A model generated the notes under the pieces. That model saw nothing but the letters and a program-made list of their open reading frames with translations. It was not told the origin of the DNA and did not search any database. Source: a virus. Taken from it: a DNA stretch of 64,000 nt. Position 1 is the first letter of the stretch. Every line of letters begins with the position of its first letter. Position numbers and translations under genes: made by a program. The DNA lies in the IMG/VR virus record IMGVR_UViG_3300042888_001330, positions 1-64,000 of that record; one strand, given 5' to 3'. Of this stretch, positions 33,527 through 42,414 are shown piece after piece.

Positions 33527-35257
33527 TTATCTTAATGTATCCAAAGAGAATGTAGTGATACCTTTCACGTCGATTACACCAAAGTAACGGTTGTTTACCA
33601 TTTTCTTTGCGTAACGTGTCATGATTCCTTTGATAGGAGTCATTGTGAACGGATTGTACATTGTTGGAGTTAATTGTAAAGGTACATATGGAGCGTAGAT
33701 GTAACCAGCGTCCAATAGTGATTTACCTTTGTGACCAATTAAGATCTTGCTAGCTGGGAAGTAAGGATCACGATATACTTGATATCTTCCAGCAAGAGAA
33801 CCGATTTTCTCGATACCCATGTTGTATGAATCTTGCTCAGGAGCTGCGTTAGATACGTGGAAATATTCTAAATCATCGAATACTGCAGAAACTTCTGAAG
33901 AAACAACGATCCAGTTAGCACCACCTCTTAATGTAGTCTTATGGATTTGAGCTGAAATTTGGTTAACCTTAGTTACCAAAGTTTGGTTCCAATCTTTTTG
34001 AGTGTAACCTTGTAATGTAGCACCTGATGCTCCACCGTATTTCCACTCATTGTAATCCCACTTAGCTTTCCAAGCTGCACCTTTACGTAAATCACGTAAA
34101 ATTTCACGGTCAACTTCTGCTGCAATTTGCTCAGATAATAAAGCTGTTAATTCAGCTTCAGCATCGATGTTGTGGAATGCACTAACGTCTTGAGCCAATT
34201 CAGGAGACCATGTAGCTCTTAATTTTCTTTCAGTTACAGAAACTGTTACTGATTGTAAATCGAAAGAAACTTCACCAATTTGATCTTCAAATTCTAAAGT
34301 ATCATAAGTTCTGAAAGTTAATGTGAAATCACCGATAGTTGTACCTGTAGGTAATGTGATGTTAGAGAAACCAGATGTTGCACTGTAGTTCTGCATATCA
34401 ACACTTACGTAGATAACTCCATCAGCATCACAGATATCATTGTAGTTACCTGAAGGGTAGTTAGTAGAAGATGCAGTTGAACCATATTCAACAATACCTT
34501 TACCATACTTCTGAGTAACAACGTTGAAGTTCTTAGAGTCAGTTAAGTATTTAACTTCAGCTGATGCTAAAAATTCTTCAGTATCCATTGCGTTACCATT
34601 TGGTCCGATTAATTTACCTTGACCATCTTTTGCAAATCCTGTAAATTTCAAGATTAAAGATGATTGTGCGTTTGATGAACCAGTAACACCAGAAACTGCA
34701 ATTGCAGAAACTGAACCATTACTGAAAGTAACAGCAGAAACAGCGGTTAAAGTTACAGCTGAATATTGACCTTTTGAGTAATCAAAAAGACCTGTATCAG
34801 GACTGTTACCATCACCTGCTTCGTAGAATCTGTCATATAAGTTACCACCTGTGTAACCAGTTGCGGCGCTTCCACCAGCACCTGGCATACCATATGGAGA
34901 ATAGTGACCTGCTCCGTTTCTTTCCTGAATTTTAGGAATGAAGAAGAATAATTTACCAATTGGTAAGTTCATAGCTTGTACTGACACGATGTCGTTAGCT
35001 AATAATTTAGAGAATACACGACGAATGATTGGGAAAACCACAGTCTCGAATGAACCAGACGCATCAGCTACTGCTGCTTCGTTGATTAAATAAGACGCTT
35101 GGTTTTCATATAATTGCGCGATGTTATCTTTTTGGTGACCGTCAAGACCTTCTAAAAAGCCTAAGTCATCCCATTTTCTGATGGTATCTTCTTTGATAAC
35201 ACGAAGGTGCTTAAGACCGATGTTACCTACCATACCTGATTCTAATAATGCTCCCAT
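33527..35257 (-). CDS. Major capsid protein (T4 gp23-like)
   Basis: 576 aa (T4 gp23 has 521). The N-terminal arm (LGFLEGLDGHQKDNIAQLYENQ) and PIIRRVFSKLLANDIVSVQAMNLPIGKLFF are the gp23 signature. LRATWSPELAQDVSAFHNIDAEAELTALLS is the conserved core helix, and the C-terminus (YGVIDVKGITTF-like) is typical. A candidate gp21 cleavage site LINE|AAV falls after Glu60, close to T4's Glu65. It has a strong terminator. Residues ~120-310 hold a Gly/Ser-rich insertion, perhaps a surface domain. Confidence 0.95.
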   Translation of the reverse strand: MGALLESGMVGNIGLKHLRVIKEDTIRKWDDLGFLEGLDGHQKDNIAQLYENQASYLINEAAVADASGSFETVVFPIIRRVFSKLLANDIVSVQAMNLPIGKLFFFIPKIQERNGAGHYSPYGMPGAGGSAATGYTGGNLYDRFYEAGDGNSPDTGLFDYSKGQYSAVTLTAVSAVTFSNGSVSAIAVSGVTGSSNAQSSLILKFTGFAKDGQGKLIGPNGNAMDTEEFLASAEVKYLTDSKNFNVVTQKYGKGIVEYGSTASSTNYPSGNYNDICDADGVIYVSVDMQNYSATSGFSNITLPTGTTIGDFTLTFRTYDTLEFEDQIGEVSFDLQSVTVSVTERKLRATWSPELAQDVSAFHNIDAEAELTALLSEQIAAEVDREILRDLRKGAAWKAKWDYNEWKYGGASGATLQGYTQKDWNQTLVTKVNQISAQIHKTTLRGGANWIVVSSEVSAVFDDLEYFHVSNAAPEQDSYNMGIEKIGSLAGRYQVYRDPYFPASKILIGHKGKSLLDAGYIYAPYVPLQLTPTMYNPFTMTPIKGIMTRYAKKMVNNRYFGVIDVKGITTFSLDTLR

Positions 35258-35288
35258 TTTGTATGTTTTTGTTTTTTTGTTTAATTTA

Positions 35289-36464
35289 TTATTTTATTTT
35301 TCCCATTAAATCTTTCATTCTTCTGAATTGTGGATTCTCATAAGCTTTAGCTTCTGATAACACTTCTTGAGATGATGATGTAGATGGGGTGTTAGAGATT
35401 TTTCCAACTACTGACTCGGTAACTGTTGTTTTTGTACCTAATTCAGATTTGATTGTGTTGAATAAACCTTTAGATTCATTCATCGTTGAAACTGAATCAA
35501 ATCTCTTTAATATGTTCAATTTCTCTTGTTTAGTAGTAGAGTGTTCAGTAAATAAACGTGTAGCGTAAGCTAAGTTTGCATTAAACACAGCAACTTCGTT
35601 AAGTTTGTCTTTGAATAAAACTAAAGCCTTCTTGTATTCAGAATTTTGTTTCTTTAACTTTTCAACTTCTTCGTTCATTTCGTGACGACCAGTCTTGTAT
35701 TTTGTTTTTTGAGATGGTCCCCTAACTCCCGTTCCAAATGTTCTTGCTGCTTCAGTAGCTTCGATTTCCATCTCATCACCTTCAGCAACTTCTTCTTCAT
35801 CTTCTTCTTCATCAATCTCAATTTCGTAAATTGTTTCTTCCTCATCAGTTTCCATATCATCACCCATCATATCCATTTCTGAAAATTCATCTTCTTCAGT
35901 ACCGAATTCGGGTTCAGCATTAAACTCAGAGTCAGATTCCATTTCATCATCAAGTTTGATAATATAATCGTCTTCTCCGTCACCAAACTCAATGTTATTT
36001 CCGTCTTTCTTAACTACAATACCATCTTCTGGTTTCATCGCTTTGAAAACTTTTAATACTTCATCATCTGAAGCACCGGTCATATCCATTACGTCCTCAT
36101 CTTCAGAACCTTCTTCTGCTGGTGGTAAAGCGAGATCTTCATCTCCTTCTTCATCATCTTCAGAATCTAATCCTTCAATGTCTTTGTTTGGTTCGTTATC
36201 GAGGTCTGTATCATTTTCAGAGTCGTCTGCTGTTGCATCGTCATCTGACATATCGTCTTCCTCTTCTTCAGGATCAACTTCATCCTCAGGTTGTTCACCC
36301 ATCGGCATTTTAGTTTCATCCTCTTCTTCCAATGATTCTTTAAGCAAGTCATTCAGTTCTTGTTTCATGGTTGAAGCAAGTATACCCTTTGCATTTTGCT
36401 TTACTGCTTCTTCAAGTGTTTGTACTTGAAGTAACGCTTGTTCTAAAATTGATTTTTCAGTCAT
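35289..36464 (-). CDS. Prohead scaffold/core protein (T4 gp22-like)
   Basis: 391 aa with an extremely acidic middle (residues ~45-250). The C-terminal third matches gp22 best: KLKKQNSEYKKALVLFKDKLNEVAVFNANLAYATRLF, then KLNILKRFDSVSTMNESKGL. It builds the core around which the capsid forms and is then degraded by the gp21 protease. Order protease-scaffold-capsid is that of T4. The acidic insert makes it longer than T4's 269 aa. Confidence 0.82.
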   Translation of the reverse strand: MTEKSILEQALLQVQTLEEAVKQNAKGILASTMKQELNDLLKESLEEEDETKMPMGEQPEDEVDPEEEEDDMSDDDATADDSENDTDLDNEPNKDIEGLDSEDDEEGDEDLALPPAEEGSEDEDVMDMTGASDDEVLKVFKAMKPEDGIVVKKDGNNIEFGDGEDDYIIKLDDEMESDSEFNAEPEFGTEEDEFSEMDMMGDDMETDEEETIYEIEIDEEEDEEEVAEGDEMEIEATEAARTFGTGVRGPSQKTKYKTGRHEMNEEVEKLKKQNSEYKKALVLFKDKLNEVAVFNANLAYATRLFTEHSTTKQEKLNILKRFDSVSTMNESKGLFNTIKSELGTKTTVTESVVGKISNTPSTSSSQEVLSEAKAYENPQFRRMKDLMGKIK

Positions 36465-36487
36465 TGTGAAATTTTGTTTTATTATCT

Positions 36488-36495
36488 AATAAATA
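36488..36495 (-). promoter_or_regulatory. Late promoter box, scaffold-capsid
   Basis: TATTTATT on the minus strand, 23 nt before the gp22-like ATG. No separate box is seen before the capsid gene. Confidence 0.55.
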
Positions 36496-36549
36496 GTACG
36501 ACTTTAATAAAAAGTCTTATTTTTAATATTTGTATCCCTATAAAATTGG

Positions 36550-37233
36550 TTATTTACTCAAAAAAGTATCTAATTTTCCCATAAGTTTGGACATTCTATC
36601 ATCAACCGCGGGTTTTTTAATTTCTGATTCTTGATATTGGTCCCTATCTGAGGGGTCACTAAAAATGTATGCACCTGGAGTTGATGGGGATGACACTAAA
36701 TCAAAACATACCAATTCAAAGTCATCCTGAACAATGTTTTGACCTTTAATGTTTTTTAAGGAACCAACACCACGAGAGGATATACCCAAAGTAGCTCCGT
36801 TCATAATTAACATAGCCGCTTGGTCACCCTTAGTGGATACAATACCCATCTTCTTCCATCCTGGCGAAGTGAATAATTTTATTTTACCCATAAGGATTTT
36901 TCCGTCCCAATAAGTTTCAAGAATTGAATGAGAAACTCTATCTAAATCGATAAGAGATGATGAAGGGTGATTAAGTTCGTTTAATGCTCCTCCCTTCTTA
37001 ATAAGTGATTGGTATTTTTCGTTTTCTCTTTTAAGTAACATCTCAGGATAAATCCTTCCGTTCTTATTTGGAGTGTCGTATTTTTGTAAAACGGCATAAA
37101 GGATAAGGTCTTGTGAAAAGTCCATATCCCTCATTTCCGAAATAATTTTCTTGTTTTGTTCGGGAGAAACATGACCTGCGTCATATTCTATTAAAATTCC
37201 TCTACCCGTTTCGTTTGGTCCTAATATCTTCAT
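36550..37233 (-). CDS. Prohead core protease (T4 gp21-like)
   Basis: 227 aa (T4 gp21 has 212). GGALNELNHPSSS carries the catalytic His, LGISSRGVGSL the catalytic Ser, and DFELVCFDLVSSPSTPGAYI the third conserved block. It cleaves scaffold, capsid and internal proteins after (I/L)xE, which makes the IxE-ending N-termini of other proteins in this window of interest. Own late box 16 nt upstream. Confidence 0.92.
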   Translation of the reverse strand: MKILGPNETGRGILIEYDAGHVSPEQNKKIISEMRDMDFSQDLILYAVLQKYDTPNKNGRIYPEMLLKRENEKYQSLIKKGGALNELNHPSSSLIDLDRVSHSILETYWDGKILMGKIKLFTSPGWKKMGIVSTKGDQAAMLIMNGATLGISSRGVGSLKNIKGQNIVQDDFELVCFDLVSSPSTPGAYIFSDPSDRDQYQESEIKKPAVDDRMSKLMGKLDTFLSK

Positions 37234-37249
37234 TTATAGATTTTATTAC

Positions 37250-37257
37250 TATAAATA
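37250..37257 (-). promoter_or_regulatory. Late promoter box, protease
   Basis: TATTTATA on the minus strand, 16 nt before the gp21-like ATG. Confidence 0.6.
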
Positions 37258-37271
37258 CATCAATACCAAGG

Positions 37272-37697
37272 TTATTTCTTGCTTTTGTAAAAATTGAATA
37301 GTTTTTTATCAATTAAACCATCCTCAACAACGGATTCGGTCAAATCTGTGATAAATGTTTTTATTTCCTTTGATCTAATATCGAATTGCTTTTCAACATA
37401 TAAAGTTATTTCTAAATTCATAAAAGACTTTTTTTCAATCTTAATTCCTTTGGTTCTTATATCTAAATCAACAATTGATTGTTGTTTAAAACTTGAATTG
37501 TTTAAATTATAAATTAATTCTTTTATTTTTCTTCTTGATTTTGAAATTAGATAGTCATAATCGTCAGTTTCATTTTCTGGTTGCAACCAAGAATTTAATT
37601 TTACATAAATAGTTTTAAGATTTTTAAAGTCTACTGTACCATAACCATACTTTACATTGTTGTAAGTCCCTAATGGGATATACTTACCTGTTTTCAT
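37272..37697 (-). CDS. Hypothetical protein in the head module
   Basis: 141 aa. Alternating beta and helix: GYGTVDFKNLKTIYVKLNSW, KSRRKIKELIYNLN, then a beta hairpin and a C-terminal helix. The ferredoxin-like order is speculative. It lies between protease and bS21; no promoter box of either class is evident just upstream. No family recognised. Confidence 0.5.
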   Translation of the reverse strand: MKTGKYIPLGTYNNVKYGYGTVDFKNLKTIYVKLNSWLQPENETDDYDYLISKSRRKIKELIYNLNNSSFKQQSIVDLDIRTKGIKIEKKSFMNLEITLYVEKQFDIRSKEIKTFITDLTESVVEDGLIDKKLFNFYKSKK

Positions 37698-37773
37698 TAA
37701 TTTTATTCATTATCTTTATTTTATGGTGTTATTAAAATATATGAAAAAAATGTTGTAAATCCAAAATATTTTA

Positions 37774-37781
37774 TATATTTG
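37774..37781 (+). promoter_or_regulatory. Host-type promoter, bS21 gene
   Basis: TATATTTG with TTG at 37753-37755 (18-nt spacing), an almost ideal Bacteroidota housekeeping promoter. The ATG lies 17 nt downstream; no Shine-Dalgarno. Confidence 0.65.
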
Positions 37782-37798
37782 TGGTATAATTATATATT

Positions 37799-37990
37799 AT
37801 GATAATAATTGACGTAACAAAAGAACGTAGTATCGAAACAGCATTAAGAACCTATAAGAATAGAGTTCAAAAAACTAAGCAAATTCAAAAATTGAGGGAA
37901 AGGAAGGAATTTGTTAAACCTTCAGTCACTAAAAGGAAGGAAGTTTTAAAAGCGGTATATGTTCAACAAATAAAAAATGGTCTTAATTAA
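37799..37990 (+). CDS. rpsU: Ribosomal protein bS21
   Basis: 63 aa, the usual length in Bacteroidota. MIIIDVTKERSIETALRTYKNR and KLRERKEFVKPSVTKRKEVL are the bS21 signature (an N-terminal strand, an 'AL+.yK+k' helix, then 'R.r..f.KPS..+R'). It would join the host 30S subunit near the 3' end of 16S rRNA. It is the only plus-strand gene inside the minus-strand head module and has a host-type, probably early, promoter. Its stop lies in a perfect palindrome shared with the convergent gene. Confidence 0.9.
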   Translation: MIIIDVTKERSIETALRTYKNRVQKTKQIQKLRERKEFVKPSVTKRKEVLKAVYVQQIKNGLN

Positions 37991-38002
37991 GACCATTTTT
38001 TA
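37971..38002. terminator. 32-bp perfect palindrome: shared stop codons and bidirectional terminator
   Basis: The sequence is its own reverse complement from 37971 to 38002 (centre AATT at 37985-37988), with A6/T6 tails. It encodes KNGLN-stop in frame on both strands and would terminate both convergent transcripts. Confidence 0.85.
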
Positions 38003-38729
38003 ATTCTGTTAATCTGTAGTAGTTGTACTTAGATGTTGTCATTTGACTAACTTCATCTTTTACTTTATTTAGTTTAGTGGTTAAATCGGGGTCGTTCGAT
38101 TCACTTAAAAGTGTAGATACCTGATTAATGATTGATTCTTGTAATTCATTGCTCTTAGTAATTAAATCATCATAAGAAATTGATAAAATATTTTTTAATT
38201 CTTCTTTTTGTGATTCTGATAATGTGTTAGAATATAATACGTTAAAATTGTTTGCTAATACCGCTTGTAGTAATGTTTCGTTAGGAACAACAGTCGAATC
38301 TTTAGATTCTTTAATTTCCTTTTTAGTTGTTAAATGTTCTACTAATTTCTTTTTTGCAATAACTTTCTTTTCAATATTTGATAATGAATCTTTTTCTGAT
38401 AACATATCTAAAGATTCATATAATTCTTTAGTTTCGATTTCAACCTCACCTAATTTAGTATTTAAAGATTCACAAAACATATTTAAACTATCCCAATTAC
38501 CTATTGGTTGACCAAAATATGTATTTAATCCCTCAACATATAATTTTGCTGTTTCTTTATCCTCAATATATTTGTTTTCAATTTCTTCGTAAAACAAGTA
38601 CATTTCTTTAAAGTCTTTGTTTTCTTTGATTGTGGCTAATATATTCTTAATTTCTGTCTTATTTTCATTTGCATAAGATTCAGTCAATTTGTTTAATAAT
38701 TTAGATTTAAGTGCCCCAAATTTGTTCAT
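37983..38729 (-). CDS. Helical prohead core-type protein
   Basis: 248 aa, almost entirely charged helix. It starts MNKFGALKSKLLNKLTE|SYAN, an LxE-ending amphipathic start. It sits between portal (2 nt away) and protease, where T4 places the small core proteins gp67 and gp68. An assembly-core role is inferred from position and composition only. Its C-terminus KNGLN is identical to that of bS21 because of the shared palindrome. Confidence 0.55.
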   Translation of the reverse strand: MNKFGALKSKLLNKLTESYANENKTEIKNILATIKENKDFKEMYLFYEEIENKYIEDKETAKLYVEGLNTYFGQPIGNWDSLNMFCESLNTKLGEVEIETKELYESLDMLSEKDSLSNIEKKVIAKKKLVEHLTTKKEIKESKDSTVVPNETLLQAVLANNFNVLYSNTLSESQKEELKNILSISYDDLITKSNELQESIINQVSTLLSESNDPDLTTKLNKVKDEVSQMTTSKYNYYRLTELKNGLN

Positions 38730-38731
38730 TT

Positions 38732-40543
38732 TTAGTCGTTTAAAATATCGTTCAATTTATTTTCTATTTCATAAATATTCTGTTGTGCCTTTTCCATGTC
38801 AAACAAAACATTAAAATCTTCTTTTTCTTCACCTAACATACCTAATATTTTTGATTTTTTAGATGTTGCTTCACTTAAAGGAGCTTCTCCTCCTCCACCC
38901 GCCGCTGGAGGTGGTGGTATTCCTCCCATGTCTCCACCAGCACCCTCACCTCCGGATGCTGCTGCTTCTGCTGCCGCTCTCTCCTCTTCAGGAATTCCAT
39001 ATTTCTTATCAACCTCATCAAATACACCAGAACGTTTAATAATAAGTTGACTATTTTGTAATTCAAAACCTACCGCTCTTTCTAAACGTTGTTGTTGTAA
39101 ATCAAGTAATACCTCACTATCACTCATACCTAAGATATTTTTCTTAGCCCATGTATGTGATACTGGTAAGATACCTACTTGAGATTGATCAGATGTCGCA
39201 TCTTTGTAAAGAGTAATCTTTTCCTTCCATGTTTCAATCTTTAATAAATCTGATTGCTGTGATGGGTTAGTTAACGATAATGAAAAACTATTTAAATCAT
39301 CTTCTAATCCTAATAAATAAAGATGCATTAATGCAATTTTATTTAATTCTTGAATTAACGATTTTTGTATTTTATTGATTGTTCTTGCAAAACGAATATC
39401 CATCAATGCAAGATTCTTACCATCACCAACAACTTCTTCAAAACCTAAGAAAGCTTTAGGGATACGTAAAGCCGCCAATAATTTCTTTTGAATATATTCA
39501 ATATCTGCAATTTCGCCCAAGTTCTGAGCTCCTGGTAATGTTTCGATTGGATTTGTTTGTGACGGGTCACGAACAGGTATGAAATAATCTTGGTCTACAG
39601 CCATTTGATTGTATCTCATATCCACGTTACCATTACGTGGGTCTTGTATTTGGTCTCTTTTAAATTTATTGGCAACACGTTGTACATATGGTTCAATATC
39701 TTTATCGTCCATATTACCAACAAACACCTTGAACACACGTCTTTCAGGTGCTCTTGATGTTCTATAAATTAACATTGCATCTTCAGCAAGTAAAAGTTGT
39801 TTCCAAATTCTTCTAATCTTATCTAACATAGAAGTACCATATGGTAACTTTCTATCGTCACCCAATAATCTAAAGTGAGCAACTTCCCAAGCTTGGAATT
39901 CCATATCTTTGTTCTTCCAAGTAAATCTTAATTCTCTTGTTGGTAGTTTTAAATCAGAACTTTGATTTGGACTTTTTCCTGTTGCACCCTCTAACCTCTC
40001 TATTTCAATATTCGGTAATTGTTGGCAACCAATAATACCCTTTTCTGGATCAATTTTTAAATAAACAAAATCGTCACCATACTTACAAAGACCTCTTGCC
40101 CACATTTGTAAATTGGTATTTATATCTAACTTATTATTAAATAAGTCCACTAAAATACTTTTAACTCTATCTGATTCTGAATATATGGTTAATATTTCAC
40201 CCTTTTCGGACATTGTTGTAGATTCTTCAGCGTATATGTCTAACGACGCTGAAATTTCAGGAGTAAACTCCATAGACTCGTAGTCATAATATGCTGCCAA
40301 TCTATTTGGTTCGTAATAAACAGATTGATTATAAACCGATTGGTCTAACTTGGTCCATTTATCTGCAATGTATTGCGATTGTTGTGCTTGCAACATCGCC
40401 TTTTCGTAGTCTTCTCTACTATCTGTTTTTAATAACTCATCTTTGTTAAAATTAAAAGATGGTGTTTTATCCTTAATCGATTGACCCGGATAACCAAACA
40501 TTCTTGTTAGTTTCTGAAAGACGGTGTAATTCTGTTCTGCCAT
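38732..40543 (-). CDS. Portal protein (T4 gp20-like)
   Basis: 603 aa (T4 gp20 has 524). ISASLDIYAEESTT, LQMWARGLCKYGDDFVYLKID, WEVAHFRLLGDDRKLPYGTSML and RRVFKVFVGNMDDKDIEPYVQ are the conserved portal blocks. GFEEVVGDGKNLALMDIRFARTINKIQ is the conserved crown-proximal helix region. A Gly/Pro-rich insert (GGEGAGGDMGGIPPPPAAGGG) lies near the C-terminus. It forms the DNA-packaging vertex. The late box ends 3 nt before its ATG. Confidence 0.95.
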   Translation of the reverse strand: MAEQNYTVFQKLTRMFGYPGQSIKDKTPSFNFNKDELLKTDSREDYEKAMLQAQQSQYIADKWTKLDQSVYNQSVYYEPNRLAAYYDYESMEFTPEISASLDIYAEESTTMSEKGEILTIYSESDRVKSILVDLFNNKLDINTNLQMWARGLCKYGDDFVYLKIDPEKGIIGCQQLPNIEIERLEGATGKSPNQSSDLKLPTRELRFTWKNKDMEFQAWEVAHFRLLGDDRKLPYGTSMLDKIRRIWKQLLLAEDAMLIYRTSRAPERRVFKVFVGNMDDKDIEPYVQRVANKFKRDQIQDPRNGNVDMRYNQMAVDQDYFIPVRDPSQTNPIETLPGAQNLGEIADIEYIQKKLLAALRIPKAFLGFEEVVGDGKNLALMDIRFARTINKIQKSLIQELNKIALMHLYLLGLEDDLNSFSLSLTNPSQQSDLLKIETWKEKITLYKDATSDQSQVGILPVSHTWAKKNILGMSDSEVLLDLQQQRLERAVGFELQNSQLIIKRSGVFDEVDKKYGIPEEERAAAEAAASGGEGAGGDMGGIPPPPAAGGGGEAPLSEATSKKSKILGMLGEEKEDFNVLFDMEKAQQNIYEIENKLNDILND

Positions 40544-40546
40544 ATC

Positions 40547-40554
40547 TATAAATA
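40547..40554 (-). promoter_or_regulatory. Late promoter box, portal
   Basis: TATTTATA on the minus strand, 3 nt before the ATG. Confidence 0.6.
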
Positions 40555-40596
40555 CTTTTCTTTATAATATAAACTAAATTATTAGTAATTGGAACA

Positions 40597-42372
40597 TTAT
40601 TTTGATCTTCCAAATAACCAATTATATTCTTGATATTGGTTCTTACCGGGTACGTTACGTATATCTTTAAATGCTGGATTATCGTCAAACCCCATTGATC
40701 CTATTTGGTCGAAAGCGGTCCCATATGAGTAAAAAGACTTATTTGGTTCGTATGTACGTTCACTCATTGTCCAAGAATCTAACATTGCTTTGTTAGCATT
40801 TTCATTCTTTTGTAATAAGTTAAAAGATACGTCTGCAGCGTATAATGCCATTGACATACCCATAATGGCATCATCGTGTGAACCTTTCATATGGTCAGGT
40901 CTTCCATTCATGTAAACAAACGTATTGAGTTCGTTTAATAATCTTGCAGATCTAACAATAAATCCCTTCCTAAGTTGCTCTTCAAATGCGGCAACAATTT
41001 GAGTTCTTTTATTATTGAAGTTAAGTCCTGGTATTTTCTCCATCGCTTTGGCGTTATAGTCCCAAATGTTTTGAGTATTAACTCCTTCAATGTAAACATT
41101 CTTATAGTTTAACTCAGTTAATTTTCTTGATGTGGCAACACCCATACCACCTGTAATATCCGTAACAATAAACGCATTACCATATAAAATAGCCCATTTA
41201 TATGCAACGGCAGCTAAATCATCAGGAGGTATTTTACCAATATATTCCGCAACCTGTTCTCTATCATCAAAATCAATAATTGATATTGCTGAAAAATCCT
41301 CACTATCTCCTCTACTCACATCCACCCCCATAATATAACGATGACCGATGATTGGTTCTTTCCATTGCCAAAATGTGGCTTGCATGTATTTTTCAATTGG
41401 TTCTCTTATCATGTTCTTAGCAATATTCTCTTGAATATCGCCAGGAATAACACCATCTCCCGAACCTAAGAAATCACATTCCAACTCCTGAGCTATCTTA
41501 CGTCTATCATATTTAAATTTCTTAGACATTGACTCAAACCAAGATGAAAATGGTTTATAACCGTCTTCTAAAAGTTTTAGATATTCTTTCATGTCAAAAT
41601 CATGTAGAACAACTTCATCATCATTATATTGTTCTCTATTTAACATGTAATGACAGATGTCTTGACATTTTATCCAACGTAAATCTTTGGTGTAACGAGG
41701 GTCTTTAAACCATCTTAAATCGGTTATATGGAAATCATTGATTCCACGTAATGCTTGGTCGTAAACACCATAATAGATGGGGTCGTAACCATTTGGAGTT
41801 GAGATAAGAATAATCTTACCACCCGTTGATAGGGACGCCATAGAGGCCGCCCAAAAATCATCTCCCGCTTCAATGTATGCCGCCTCATCAAATACAAGTA
41901 TGGTAGGTGTGTAACCACGAAGGGCATCCGCTGATGTTGCAACCGCCTTAACCTCACATCCATTGTTTAATCTAAATCTACTTTCTGAGTTTTTATCGGG
42001 TGAGAACCCAACATTAATCCATTCAGGCCATTGTTCTAAGAAATGTCTAACCTTATTAGCCATCTCCACCGCAGTATCACGTTTGTTTGCAATAAGTAGA
42101 ACTCTCTCAGGATTATCTGGTTTTGCTAATTGTAATTTTTTTGATAACCAAGCAGCCGTTACTGTTGTAACACCGGCTTGTCTATATTTTCTTGTAATAT
42201 TTTCGTTGTAATCTTCGTAGTCCTGTATTAGTTGAATTTGGTCTTCAAATAAGTCCATTGGGACATATTTCTTCTGTGTATTATCAAATGTCTGTAAATA
42301 CGTTCTAAGTGCATATGGGGTATCTTTTATAATCTTAGCATACTCCATTAATTGTTCTGCTCTACTATTCAT
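40597..42372 (-). CDS. Terminase large subunit (T4 gp17-like)
   Basis: 591 aa (T4 gp17 has 610). The ATPase domain has a Walker A-like YRQAGVTTVTA, Walker B TILVFDEAAYIE and coupling motif LISTPNG. The nuclease domain starts at YIMGVDVSRGDSEDFS, with VTDITGGMG and HDDAIMGMSMALYA carrying further acidic residues. It cuts and pumps DNA into the prohead. No intein or truncation is seen. The gene follows a terminator and has a late box 3 nt before the ATG. Confidence 0.95.
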   Translation of the reverse strand: MNSRAEQLMEYAKIIKDTPYALRTYLQTFDNTQKKYVPMDLFEDQIQLIQDYEDYNENITRKYRQAGVTTVTAAWLSKKLQLAKPDNPERVLLIANKRDTAVEMANKVRHFLEQWPEWINVGFSPDKNSESRFRLNNGCEVKAVATSADALRGYTPTILVFDEAAYIEAGDDFWAASMASLSTGGKIILISTPNGYDPIYYGVYDQALRGINDFHITDLRWFKDPRYTKDLRWIKCQDICHYMLNREQYNDDEVVLHDFDMKEYLKLLEDGYKPFSSWFESMSKKFKYDRRKIAQELECDFLGSGDGVIPGDIQENIAKNMIREPIEKYMQATFWQWKEPIIGHRYIMGVDVSRGDSEDFSAISIIDFDDREQVAEYIGKIPPDDLAAVAYKWAILYGNAFIVTDITGGMGVATSRKLTELNYKNVYIEGVNTQNIWDYNAKAMEKIPGLNFNNKRTQIVAAFEEQLRKGFIVRSARLLNELNTFVYMNGRPDHMKGSHDDAIMGMSMALYAADVSFNLLQKNENANKAMLDSWTMSERTYEPNKSFYSYGTAFDQIGSMGFDDNPAFKDIRNVPGKNQYQEYNWLFGRSK

Positions 42373-42375
42373 ATA

Positions 42376-42383
42376 TATAAATA
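42376..42383 (-). promoter_or_regulatory. Late promoter box, terminase
   Basis: TATTTATA on the minus strand, 3 nt before the ATG, abutting the upstream terminator. Confidence 0.6.
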
Positions 42384-42387
42384 CAAA

Positions 42388-42411
42388 AAAAGGTGGTTAA
42401 AACCACCTTTT
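42388..42411 (-). terminator. Terminator between the 42.4-kb gene and terminase
   Basis: AAAAGGTGGTT and AACCACCTTTT form an 11-bp stem with a 2-nt gap, followed by T's on the minus strand. Confidence 0.8.
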
Positions 42412-42414
42412 CAA

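Noticed and set aside
40597-42372. Intein or intron in terminase or polymerase
   Set aside because: Lengths are close to T4 counterparts and all motifs run without interruption.
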